DNA of 64,000 nt, from the NCBI GenBank assembly GCA_947652115.1, contig OX393572.1, positions 3,667,317 to 3,731,316 on the forward strand, given 5' to 3'. Under the pieces are notes generated by a model. That model saw only the letters and a program-made list of their open reading frames with translations, had not been told where the DNA came from and searched no databases. This document shows positions 53,501 through 62,570 of this stretch, in pieces; within the stretch, counting starts at the first letter, position 1; each line of letters starts with the position of its first letter. Made by a program: the position numbers and the translations under genes. This DNA is from Blastomussa wellsi. Lineage: Eukaryota; Cnidaria; Anthozoa; Scleractinia; Plerogyridae.

Positions 53501-56500
53501 TGCATTAATAATCACTTAAGGACGTTCCATTTTTTATCCCCCCCCCCTACCCCTAAGGATGGCAGGAATGCAAAGGCTAAATTTTTGTTGGCACTCTTTG
53601 AACAAAATATCCGAAGGGTCCAAGTTTTGTTGGCTACTTTGAAGAAAAAACCCGAACCCGCTATCCCAAAAGTAAACAAGCTGAACTACTTTGTGTAAGA
53701 TTTGACAGTCAGCAAGTTTTCAGCAAAAACACTACGAAAACAATTATCCCATAAAACTTTCTTTTAACAAACTCTGTGTTAATTGAGGATAATTAGGGTA
53801 TTTTTGATTAGTGGCAAAATGAATTTACCTACCTTTGTTTCGAGAGCTTGCTTCATCTTCCTGTTGAAAAACATTTTTGTTGAAACTTTTAATATACGAT
53901 TGGACCGCAAGTTTTCAGCAAAAAAAGTAACCAAAAGCTTTATCCTGGAAAGTTTTTTTTTACTCCTTTTATAAACTGTGTTAATTGAAGACAGGGGGTA
54001 AGTTTCAAAAGAAACTGTGGTGCTGCGTCGGTGGGAAGTATAACAATATAATTTGGTTTTATCAACTGGGTTGAACAATGTGAATTGGCCACCGTAACGA
54101 GATTCAAGAGCTGACGTTTCGAGCCTTAGCCCTTCGTCGGACCGAATGACTCTCCGACGAAGGGCTAACGCTCGAAACGTCAGCTCTTGAATCTCTTTAC
54201 GGTGGCCAATTCACATTATCAACCCAGTTGATAAAACCAAATTAATTGAAGACAGTTAAGGCATGTTTGATTAGAAACAATAGGACCTTATTTACCTTTC
54301 AAGAGCTTGTTTTTCTGCACTGTTGTTTGTGCTTATTGGGAAAAAAACTGGATTGGAAACAATTTGTAAAATGACGACGCGCGGCTGCCACACTTTTCCC
54401 GCCAAAACGACACTCGTTCACAGTTCTCACGCGCGCATTGTTTTCTTTTGGGGAATCCTTCTTTAAAATATTTGCCTCAATAGCACAAGAATTTCAGTTT
54501 CTGATCGAATTACAAAAATATTAATTCTGAATAGTAAATGAACATGGCATGATTTAGCTTTCGCTATAAATTTGAGCCCACTGTATTAAAGTGCCCCTAA
54601 CACCAAAATATTTTTTTCGCTAAAATACACCTTTGTACCAGTTCGAAACGCATTGCACCTTTCGTTTCTCCTTTTCATCAAATTCTGGCTATTTATAGCA
54701 TTAGGAAAACTGTTCATCATTTGTTCCACGACCGAGTCAGAAGGGGCGTGGGACTATTCTTGATTTGATGTCACAAATTGATTTGCGTCGCATCAAGTCT
54801 TTGTAAACATGCATGCAAATCAATTTGTGACGTCAAATCAAGAAAAGACCCACGCCCCTTCTGACTCGGTCGTGGAACGAATGATGAACAGTTTTGCATA
54901 ACTTTTAAATGCTATAAATAGCCAGAATTTGATGAAAAGGAGAAACGAAAGGTGAAATTCGTTTTGAACTGGTGCAAAGGTGTATTTTTAGCGAAAAAAT
55001 ATTTTGGTGTTAGGTGCACTTTAAATACTTTTTCTGTGATTCTCGTTTGAAAACTGAAAATTTTACAAAGAATGTATGCGCTTTTGCCATCCAGAAATTT
55101 GGCAGTTTTTTAAAATATCGCATGCAAAGAGCTGAAAAGTTCACCTATTCTTACTTTTTGCAGGTTCTATACATATCTGAAGTGAATTTTTGTATAGCAT
55201 GGTGCCTTCGCTAAGTAAAGTTGAATGCTATAAGACAAAATGTAGACAATGACGTCAGCATGAATCCCCCTATTGGTAAACTCGGCTCTTACCACACTGC
55301 AATCTCGACATTTTCTTTTGTATTGTCAAATTTCAGGTTATTACAAGGATGAACATCCTTGTGGTCGTTCTTTGTCTTATTATGAGTCGTCCGTATCAAT
55401 TCTATTACTTTGTTCCACTGGTGACCTTTTGGTTCGTAGTGATTTATGCTGTAATAGCTATGTGGCCCAGAGTCACTGCAGCTCTTGTCAAAGGTGAGAA
55501 GTATTCTATAAATTTTGCTGTCCCCTCAAATATTTATCCTGAAAAGGTAATTTGCCCTATTTTGAGGTAATTTGGTTGTTTGCCGTAATTTGCCTCGATT
55601 AATTTTCAATACCTGCCACCAATAAACTAGTCTTCAGGTTTTCTTGTCGGCATGGGTCGGGTATAGTACCAGCTCCGACAAAGTCTCACGTAATTCACAT
55701 GACTGAAAGGTAGCGACATTTAAAGAGGAAGCTACATCAGCCTTTGCTGGTTTTCATGCGGGTCCTCTATCCAGGGCGAATTGGAATTTAGAAATGTTGA
55801 TTTTTGATGAGGGAAGAAAACTGGAGAACACGGAGAAAAACGCTAGGAGCGATGCTTTTCACAAAGACCAACCCAACCCACATATGACACCAGCTCCGGG
55901 GATCAACCCCGAGCCAAATTGCTGGGAGGCAAGCGCTCTCTCACCACTGTGTCATTCTCGGCTCGCATCCCTTCAAGAGAACAATAGAATAAACAACAGG
56001 AACAACGCCCCTAGCCGCCAATAGTGACTGCTACACTAGATTATCAGTAGAATTACAAGCTTATGAGAACTTCTACACTACTCGTCTAATCTATGTTAAG
56101 TCCGATTACTCTCAGTAGTCTCGGTAATTCTAGCTAGCTAGGAGATTCATTCGAAGTATTTTGCTGTTCTTTTTTTCTCTTGCAGAAAACCATAAACATT
56201 ACGTGGTTGTATTACTGAAGTTCTTTTTTCTCTTTGGTATAATTTCTATGATCTGGAGCTCACCAGTAAGTCATTTGAACTTCGGGAACTACGGCCTAAT
56301 AGTTAGTGCGCTGGGCTCCGGATCGGACGGTCTGAGTTCGAGCCTCGGCCGAGGACCTGTGTTGTGTTCTTGGGCAAGACACTTTACTCTCACAGTGCCT
56401 CTCTCTCCCCAGGTGTGTAAATGTGCAAATTTAATGCTGGGAGGTAACCCTGCGATGGACTTGCATCCCATCCACGGCGGAGTAGAAATACTCCTAGTCG

Positions 56501-59500
56501 CTTCATGCTAAGGAAACCGGGATAAACTCTGACCTAATGGCCCATTACTCGCAAACGCAAACTTTAAACTAAATATTTGTATGCCACCATCCGTAAAGCC
56601 AATTTTTAGTGATGTTCAAACTTTCAGACTCAAAAGTAACCCTGGTATAATCAAGGTGGAAAAGCATTTTAAATCATAAAGGAAAAATGATGGTTCAGAT
56701 GGGGGAAGATTGAGACGGATTGAAAACGAGGTCGATCTTGACAAAGGCGAGCGTATTTTTGCAATCCACTATCTGCTCTGATTGACGTACCCACTTGATC
56801 TTTTCTATTCTTTTCAGATGTTTTGTCAGTGGATATTTTCCCAATGGGCGATAAAAGAATTATTTATTGATGAAAATGATAGCGTTCGTGAATGGTGGTT
56901 CCGCTCATGGCTGGACAGATATGTGAGTAAAAACTCATCTTCATTCATTGGGAAGGGTACTCATGTTTTTTGGTGAAAACCCCTTTACCAAGAATTCTCC
57001 GTGTGCTTTGTTGTCATCGGGGGCTTAACCAAGTAGCATTACGCAATCTCATGACGGCAAGCTAACGTGACTACTTTCGAAGTGTCCGGCATTCTCGTCC
57101 CCAGAGCCGCTTGTCCCTCTTAGCCGGCTGGACCTGTGCACGAGGAACAAGTGGCTCTGGGGACACACGATTTGATTCGCTGAAATCAAACGAAAATCTT
57201 GAGTCCAATCACATCAGCCGTTTTAAACGTGCTAACGATAAAAGATTTTAAAACGGCTTATGTGATTGGACTTCCTTTGTTTGATTTCAGCGAATCAAAT
57301 CGTGTGTCCCCAGAGCCACTTGTTCCTCGTGCACAGGAATTGGAGGAATAAAAATAAAGGAATAAAAATAAAGATCGGAGAGCTGTCGGGTTCGTCGCGA
57401 GGATTTTCCGAAACTTGTGACAGAAATTACTGGAGACCAGTGGAAAGAATGTAAATGTTAAGGCAAGTACTTAGATGATTTGTTTTCTTCCTTGACTTCT
57501 TTTTCAGATTGCTCTTTTTGGAATGGTACTAGCCTTCGCTTACTGTACTGGCAAATATCTTAAAATGTTCGACGACAACAACAAAAGAACTTTGCTTTCC
57601 AGACCCGTCGGCGTTGCTTGTCTTATCTTTGCTGTTGTTGCTCTTGTGGTAAGAAGAAAAAAAGAACCGTGTATTCTCTTAAAGTGCGGTTTTTTAAATT
57701 TCAGTTGTCATTGAAAACTAGTTTAACTCGAGAGAAAGACGATTAACGGGTGTCGGGCGGGGGAAAACCGTGAATAGGGTCAGGATTTCAGAGCCTTCGC
57801 GGCACACACCTATCCGAAATTTAAGGGAGCAACCCTCCCCCGGCTGGTGCAAATGCGGGGAAACGCGTATAGCCGATGCCAAAGAGGAAAAACGTTACTT
57901 TGTCGATTTTAATTTTGTTGTGGATTGGCTGAAAAAGCGCCATGTTAGCACATTGCCACGTTAAAGGGCCCTAGTCAGCCTCCGCCATTTTCGATGCCAT
58001 CGAAATTCTGGATGTGCTGTAGACCCTTTTCATAAATGGCTGCCAATTAAAAATTCTTTTGTATGCATTCAAATTAGCCTCAGTAAACTCGTTTGGGAGT
58101 AAAATCAACTCAAAAACGAGGTTAGTCAGGCTAATTTTAATACTTACAAAAGAATTTATAATTGGCAGCCATTTATGAAAAGAGTCTATGGCGAAGCGAA
58201 ATCTTATTACCGGTATATTACAGTAAGTTATATCACTGAAGAGTTTAAAATGATTACCTTTTACAAGTTTTTCAGTCACCTCGTTCGTTTTGGCCTTCTT
58301 TCGCGTAAAATATAATACGGAAACCCTCGCATGTAAACAATAACAAAGGTGTGGCTGACTAGGGCCTTCAAGTAGCCACTTTTTTGTCTTTTGCAGAGTT
58401 ATACAATCCAGGCTTTTACATGTAGTTCAAAAGTCTCTTGTAATGAGACCCATTCAACATTGTCATTTATACCTGTGAGTACAATTTATTGTTCCTTCTC
58501 GCTATTCTACTCTTCCTTACTTCGTTCTCCTGTACGTTGTTTGCCCCGGGGGGGACTTCCATATGAAACAGAAGAGGATGCTTGTCGGAAATTTTGAATT
58601 AAACTTTAACCCCTAAAGAAGACCATAGTTGAGATTTAATCGGATATAGGCAAAGTTTGGTCGGCCATTGTCCGATGTCTGGACATACTGTCGGGATTTC
58701 GTCGGTCATTGACAAATTTTAGTCGGCCATTGTCCGATGTCCGACTGTTGTTTGCTCTGCAAATTGAAAATAGCATTTATATTTTTCATATTTCTTGGTG
58801 TGTAATGCTAAACGAGGCGGAGGTCTTCACAGCGAAAAATAGCAAAAATAGAATTTATATTTCAATCTATAATTCTTGGCGTGGAACCCTAAACGAGACC
58901 TTAAGGGTGAAAAATATTGGCGTTTCCGCCCGGGACATCCGAAACGAGACCAAGTATTCAGCGAAATTTACTCCCCTAAGCGAGACGACGCATATCCCCG
59001 TATTTTTCATATGGGAGCCCCCCTTCCCCCCGGGGGTTGTTTGACTCGCTTCTCCTTCCGTTCTAGCTCTTTTTCGTTTCGCTTTTCACTCACTTATTAA
59101 TTCCAAGCACTTCTTTAGCGAGACGACCTAAATGGCGAAAACTACAGCTACAAAAAATTAAAGAATCTCGCTTCTAGATTTTCCCAAAATAAGACCTTCT
59201 CATCTCCCTTCCAACTGTTCGTTATACAATCTATAATCGCCCTGCAGCTGGCTTTCTAATTTCTTCCTTTTCTTCTCTTTGTTTTCGTTCTTTTTGCAGA
59301 TAATAGCCTTCGTGTTCCTTAGAAATGTTCCCGGCCCATTCCGGGCAAAATTCAGTAAATTTTATGCCTGGGTTGGCACAATCTCTCTTGAGGTAAAACC
59401 GTAAATTTAACATTAATTAACATTCAGACACCTCCACGCGTGTTTGGGCCTCTTGTGGGCCCTTGAGGGACGTTTTGCTGTGGGGCTCTTCAGGGGCACA

Positions 59501-60946
59501 GGGTCTGTGGCTTATGATGCAGTTGATCGTGGTCAAAAGGGGTTTTGAATTATGATGGTGAAGGAAATTGCAACGAGGAAACTCTCAACGACCGGGTTTA
59601 TAACGACAATGATATTCCAGTCCTCCGTACTTCGCAATCTCCGACTGCAGTGTTTATGTAAGCCTCACACGAAGAAATGTAAACAATCTTCTTAGTATCA
59701 CACCGGGGAGACATTTGGTTGTAATGAAGAGGCTATTTTCATTCAGATCGATATATGAGTAATTGCTTCGTTAACGTTATTTTTTAAACAGAATTTAAGA
59801 AAATAGACTCATATCAGCCCCCACACAGTCCCAAGGTGCTCATGATGAAGAGTTTTCCACGGCCTCTTCCTACGAACATGGTCGTTTTAAATAGGGGCAC
59901 TGTCACGGTATTTTCGTATCATAAAATGCTGAAATATGTTCTTGCATCAATGGAAGCTCACGAATGGTGGTGTAGTTTTGTTACCTAGGACTATATCACT
60001 ACACTGAAACCGTTAATTACTATTACTGTTTATTACTTAGAATGGCAAGGATGGAAAATGCATTGAAACTTAAAAAACTAGCCAGTTTTTTTTTTTTCGA
60101 GTTCTTGGGCCATTCATTTGAAAATATCACCAGAAATTCATTATGGTTTGCTCTCTGAGCCACAATTCGTTTGATATCTTCCTGTTAGTCCGCCAGGAGC
60201 ATTTTGGGCACGAGTATATAAAGGTACCAGGTAATGATTTTGCAACGAATGAAGCTTAAAACACACAAAACCCTTCTAACAGTGCCCCTTTAAAAGGACT
60301 TATGCAGTTGTCACATTTAGTCTAGGAGAGGGTATGCTGCCAAAGATCTAACGTGCAATCGTATGTCTCTACCAACACAGCATGAAAAGATAACTTTACT
60401 GCGGTGTAAAGCCAACTTAAAGCTGGCATAATCGTCTGTTTTGAGTTGCTTTACGCTGCCTTTACGTTTTTTAAAGCTCACCTTTATGCAAGCTTTACAC
60501 TCCTAATTAAAGCTTGAGTAAATGCATTTAAACATTTAAGTAACTTTAACAAGCTTTAATTCGTAGCGTAAAGTTGGTTAACCAACTTTCAGAAGATTTA
60601 AGTCAGCTTTAATTTTAAGTAAATCTCCATTTTCGTGCTGTGCAAACTGACTTCGTTTCTCTTTCTTTTTCAGTTATTTATAGCGCAATACCACATCTGG
60701 CTTGCACACGACACCAAAGGCGTTTTAGTGTTAATCCCGGATCAGCCTCTACTGAATGTGATTCTTACAACCTTCGTCTTTGTGTGCGTGAGCCACGAGA
60801 TTCAAAAAGTGTCTGGCATACTGGCCAACGCCCTCATCACAAAGGACATAAAAACAATGATACGAAGAGTCGTATTCTTCATCTTCATGTTGATAATCAT
60901 CTGGTGGCACAAGACTCGCCATGATCCCAAGCCGAAATTGGCTTAA
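34573..60946 (+). CDS. CASD1: CASD1, sialic acid O-acetyltransferase
   Basis: Twenty-three exons in frame give 841 aa (human CASD1 is 797): 34573-34774, 37204-37297, 37534-37657, 38862-38906, 40607-40669, 40792-40836, 41157-41202, 42740-42871, 44126-44216, 44780-44891, 45909-46033, 46658-46725, 47379-47511, 48013-48121, 48737-48826, 49739-49858, 55337-55493, 56186-56265, 56818-56922, 57508-57648, 58397-58474, 59300-59392, 60674-60946. CASD1 uses acetyl-CoA in the Golgi to add O-acetyl groups to sialic acid (CMP-sialic acid preferred). An N-terminal anchor (about 46-62) precedes the lumenal PC-esterase domain, with the catalytic Ser in FIGDSRTR (Ser116) and Asp307/His310 in TDGLHYGPS. From exon 11 on it is multi-pass membrane; blocks such as [25 protein letters not shown] and QYHIWLA are hallmarks of the Cas1p-type acyltransferase half. 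Start: the ATG in AAGATGGCGGCC. Exons 14-16 occur twice because of the assembly duplication; only one set keeps the frame. Confidence 0.95.
35419..35566. repeat. GGAATCC-rich stretch ending in C22-A24 homopolymers
   Basis: The word GGAATCC and close variants recur between about 35441 and 35500. They are followed by 22 C (35521-35542) and then 24 A (35543-35566). A second GGAATCC-rich patch lies at 35780-35880. It is in CASD1 intron 1. Homopolymer lengths may be unreliable. Confidence 0.85.
36290..36425 (-). mobile_element. tRNA-like SINE head (minus strand)
   Basis: Read on the minus strand, GGCAGTGTGGCCAAGTGGTT (A box) and GCTGGTTCAAGTCCCACTC (B box) are spaced about as in a tRNA. The tRNA fold is not convincing and no acceptor stem pairs. 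A similar but weaker head on the plus strand lies at 36741-36805 (GGTGCTGTAGTTATCGCTC, AGGTTCAATTCCAGCC). Confidence 0.6.
37780..38175 (+). pseudogene. LINE ORF2 C-terminal fragment
   Basis: A broken frame encodes [15 protein letters not shown], the zinc-knuckle-like tail of LINE polymerases (CxxC...H....C). Then [15 protein letters not shown] and [15 protein letters not shown] follow, matching the typical last segment '...K.YI...R......IE.YI..KN....F..KW'. Frameshifts and a stop interrupt it. It lies in CASD1 intron 3, on the gene's strand, and is followed by a low-complexity GTAAGT-like tail, perhaps the element's 3' end. Confidence 0.8.
39065..39228. mobile_element. Foldback MITE (~165 bp) with AGAGGACTTTT ends
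   Basis: AGAGGACTTTTTTCGTGTTT then ATATAGCCTCATCTAAACAC is answered by GTGTTTAGATGAAGCTATGT and ending AAAAGTCCTCT. An inner repeat around GGTTTGCATAACT is also mirrored. It is in CASD1 intron 4. Confidence 0.8.
39715..39905. mobile_element. Half copy of the large foldback element at 14137-14689
   Basis: It carries ATGAAATTGGTGGTATTTAT, CCAAATTTCAATCCATTCTG and GCCGCCATTAATTTGCTGT in the order of that element's left arm. It stops at GACACTTTAA, so the second arm is missing. Confidence 0.8.
41525..41732 (+). repeat. ~110-bp tandem duplication (CCCCAAGGGGTCTCCCTTTG)
   Basis: Two nearly identical stretches, about 41529-41617 and 41641-41730, both run from CCCCAAGGGGTCTCCC to CACTCTTGGGGGGTAAAGGG. 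Each unit has inverted ends (AACCCTTTAAGCCCCAAG and CTTGGGGGGTAAAGGGTT), so they may be short MITEs in tandem. They lie in CASD1 intron 7. Confidence 0.8.
41931..42106. mobile_element. MITE with CAGGGCTGTCATTAA termini
   Basis: It starts CAGGGCTGTCATTAAGTTTT and ends GGCCCTTAATGACAGCCCTG, so the terminal inverted repeat is at least 15 bp. CATAT flanks both sides as a possible target duplication. The CAGGG start recalls hAT-type elements, but an 8-bp duplication is not clear. Confidence 0.75.
46972..47225 (+). mobile_element. GGGGGGTACTCCC-type element, copy 4 (shortened)
   Basis: It opens with a G-run and TACTCCCACACATGGGCTAT, then GGATAGGGTATGGGTTTTTG, and ends near AGGGTCAGGGTTTAAGAACC. 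It is a deleted relative of the element at 12305-12886. It is in CASD1 intron 12. Confidence 0.75.
49255..49505 (+). mobile_element. tRNA-headed SINE, copy 2 (repeated at 52842-53092)
   Basis: GGCCTAATGGTTAGTGTGTG and GGTGTCGATCCCAGGC stand in for A and B boxes. The body has TGCTCTTGGGAAAGACACTT, ATAAATGGGTACTGGTGAAA and CATCCCATCCAGGGGGATTA. It shares this body with 27552-27790 and 56286-56560. It is in CASD1 intron 15. Confidence 0.85.
50469..50661. mobile_element. 193-bp near-perfect palindrome (repeated at 54050-54242)
   Basis: It runs from AATTTGGTTTTATCAACTGG to CCAGTTGATAAAACCAAATT. The arms contain CCACCGTAAAGAGATTCAAG, AGCTGACGTTTCGAGCGTTA and GCCCTTCGTCGGAGCG with complements. The loop is only a few bases. 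The second copy sits in the duplicated block and differs by a few bases in one arm. Confidence 0.9.
51001..51200. other. Assembly gap, exactly 200 N
   Basis: A run of 200 undetermined bases is bounded on the left by TTTGAGCCCACT and on the right by GTTTTTGTCTGGCC. Its round length suggests a placeholder and not a measured distance. Confidence 0.98.
51201..54582 (+). repeat. Right copy of the 3.4-kb duplicated block (start of right contig)
   Basis: It begins with the sequence found at 47607 and ends with that found at 51000. CASD1 exons 14-16 recur at 51607-51715, 52324-52413 and 53325-53444. They encode the same residues with intact splice sites. A model using both sets would shift frame, since the three exons total 319 nt. 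Only this copy is continuous with the downstream exons; only the left copy is continuous with the upstream ones. Confidence 0.95.
54586..55024. mobile_element. TTAA-flanked palindromic MITE, copy 3
   Basis: It begins TTAAAGTGCCCCTAACACCA and ends GGTGTTAGGTGCACTTTAA. The arms carry CACGACCGAGTCAGAAGGGG and complement, as in the copies at 23244 and 28141. TTAA is intact on both sides. It starts 4 bases after the end of the duplicated block and lies in CASD1 intron 16. Confidence 0.92.
55790..56060 (-). mobile_element. tRNA-headed SINE (minus strand)
   Basis: On the minus strand ACAGTGGTGAGAGAGCGCTT (A box) and GGGGTTGATCCCCGGAGCTG (B box) are about 45 bp apart. The flanking words AACAACAGGAACAACGCCCC and CAGTAGAATTACAAGC also occur at 48255-48335, so that region holds a relative. 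It is in CASD1 intron 17. Confidence 0.7.
56286..56560 (+). mobile_element. tRNA-headed SINE, copy 3
   Basis: GGCCTAATAGTTAGTGCGCT and CTGAGTTCGAGCCTCGGC give good A and B boxes. The body has TTGTGTTCTTGGGCAAGACA, CTCTCTCTCCCCAGGTGTGT and CGGAGTAGAAATACTCC. It is the best-preserved copy of the family. It lies in CASD1 intron 18 just after the exon donor. Confidence 0.85.
57134..57336. mobile_element. 203-bp palindrome with CTGTGCACGAGGAACAAGTG ends
   Basis: The left arm CTGTGCACGAGGAACAAGTG then GCTCTGGGGACACACGATTT is mirrored to CACTTGTTCCTCGTGCACAG at the right end. The inner arms carry GATTCGCTGAAATCAAAC and AGCCGTTTTAAA with complements. It is close to perfect over about 90 bp per arm, in CASD1 intron 19. 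Confidence 0.88.
58018..58190. mobile_element. Foldback MITE, TATAGACCC...GGGTCTAT family, copy 2
   Basis: GTAGACCCTTTTCATAAATG, GCTGCCAATTAAAAATTC on the left is mirrored by GGCAGCCATTTATGAAAAGA on the right, matching 13751-13936. It is in CASD1 intron 20. Confidence 0.8.
58549..59036. repeat. Repeat with CCATATGAAA/TTTCATATGG ends and CGGCCATTGTCCGATGTC words
   Basis: G- and C-runs bracket GACTTCCATATGAAACAG at the left and TTTTCATATGGGAGCC at the right. Inside, TCGGCCATTGTCCGATGTC occurs twice (about 58661 and 58723). A related left end occurs near 11270-11300. It is non-coding, in CASD1 intron 21. Confidence 0.6.
59887..60293. mobile_element. AGGGGCACTGTCAC-type TTAA MITE
   Basis: The left edge is TTAAATAGGGGCACTGTCAC and the right edge is AACAGTGCCCCTTTAA. 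It is about 400 bp with TTAA on both sides. It is the same family as 18265-18509 and 31859-32245, in the last CASD1 intron. Confidence 0.8.
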
Positions 60947-60950
60947 TAAA
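60945..60950 (+). promoter_or_regulatory. AATAAA overlapping the CASD1 stop codon
   Basis: The last bases read GGCTTAATAAAACG: the TAA stop (60944-60946) is shared with an AATAAA hexamer. Use of it would give a 3' UTR of only some 10-30 nt. Another AATAAA is at about 61531-61536, past the tandem array, and may be the true signal. Confidence 0.4.
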
Positions 60951-61059
60951 ACGTTTATCGCCGGCCCGAGATGAAGATGCTTTGGGCTTCGTTTGGAATA
61001 TGAATTCAAAGCAATGCTGAAAAATCACAGGCCGACGTGAATCAAGACTAGATAGAGTA

Positions 61060-61310
61060 GCTTTCATTTAAATGGTTTTAGAAGTACCTTGTACAGCATA
61101 TGAACAGTATCTGTATCAGTATATCTTTCATTTGAATGGTCACACACTAGGGTTTCATCCACAGACTTAAAAGTTAGAACCACCTTGTACAGCATAATGA
61201 ACAGTACTAAATGAAAGTACTGCTCAATAGCTTTCTTTTGATGGTCACACACTAGGGTTTCGTCTAGACTCAAAAGTTAAAACCACATTAATATTTTACA
61301 GCATTAAAAA
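61060..61310. repeat. ~100-bp tandem array related to 8930-9425
   Basis: TTAGAACCACCTTGTACAGC, GAACAGTACTAAATGAAAGT and TCTTTTGATGGTCACACACT-type words recur near 61096, 61191 and 61301. Two to three diverged units stand directly downstream of CASD1. A single short relative is also visible near 42570-42605. Confidence 0.8.
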
Positions 61311-62337
61311 AAGTACCAGACTAAAAAGAACTGCTAATATATATATATATAAAAAGGGTCTATTTTTTTACCTGTGGACTTACTGTTTAGCCATCCACAT
61401 AGCTTATTGCCATCTTTTATTTGATTAACGATCAAGCTTTTAGTTTCCACCCAGACTTTAATATCTAGTACGTATTGCACTTGTAAGAATGGAAGTAATT
61501 TATTATTAGAATTATATGAAGAAAGTATCAAATAAAATATTGCCAAAGAATGGAGTAATGTGTGATCTGTAGTGGCCTGGGAAACTTTAGTGAGGCAAAC
61601 TGACGTTGCGTTGTTTTAAATAAATGTCTCAGTTACAAATTTTACCAAGGGAGATCTGAAGGGGAAAGAATTTCACGTTTAAATTTCCCGCGCGCCGCCA
61701 TTTTGGATTTTATGACGTAATTGCAATTCAATACATTTATAAATTCTACCAAATAGGTTGTTCAGAATTAATTTACATCGAATAAAAACGTTAAAATAAA
61801 TTGTGTTGTCGCTTTTGTGAAATTTGTAGTTTATGCATTATTTCAAACAAGTAAACGTTGGTTTGTCTCGAGAGCAGAGGTTCCCTTTAACAATTTTTGT
61901 GTGTTAGGGTTGTGAGAAGGTTGGACACGAGAGAAATACCGTAAACGACGAAAAAAGAGGTTTTCGCTTCTCTTCCCAAGAACTTTACACGTCGAGGTTC
62001 GGGGACAGTGACAGTCGCGCACCTCGCTTCACTCCCGCGAATCGAATAAAAAATGATTGAGAAAATTTCCAAATCCCAGAAGAAAATTGTTGCTTTTCTG
62101 TTTATTTGGTAACTTTACTGATGTCCCCAGACTCCACGTTCCTTCGCAAGGTCGCCAGGCCCAGGGATCGAGACCTGGCCTCGCCGTCCCAAACACCTGG
62201 TCGAAGTCCGCGATTAATGGACTCGAAATCTGACAAATCTCATTGGCCGTGGACTCTGGGGACGAGACTGATTGGCTGAAAATTACAGAATAAGTACTCT
62301 GCGCATGCTCACAATTTCGGGACAACCACATCCGCAT

Positions 62338-62570
62338 TCTCGTCTCCAGAGGCCGCGATCCTTTTGGTTAGCACCAAGAATCACGACCTCTGGCCGTCTC
62401 AAAAACCGGAAGTCCGCGAATCACGGACTCATTGTCGAATCTGAAAATTCTGATTGGCTGAAAACAACAGAACGAGTACTCTGCGCATGCTCACAAGCTG
62501 GGGGTGGCCAGAGGTCGTGATTCTTGGTGCTGACCAAAAGGATCGCGGCCTCTGGGGACGAGAATGCCAC
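62338..62570. mobile_element. Foldback element with TCTCGTCTCCAGAGGCCGCG arm
   Basis: The left arm (TCTCCAGAGGCCGCGATCCT, TTTGGTTAGCACCAAGAATC) is mirrored at 62509-62567 (GATTCTTGGTGCTGACCAAA, AGGATCGCGGCCTCTGGGGA). The inner sequence GATTGGCTGAAAACAACAGA with CTCTGCGCATGCTCACA also occurs at 62270-62310, so an older partial relative is adjacent. Confidence 0.8.
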
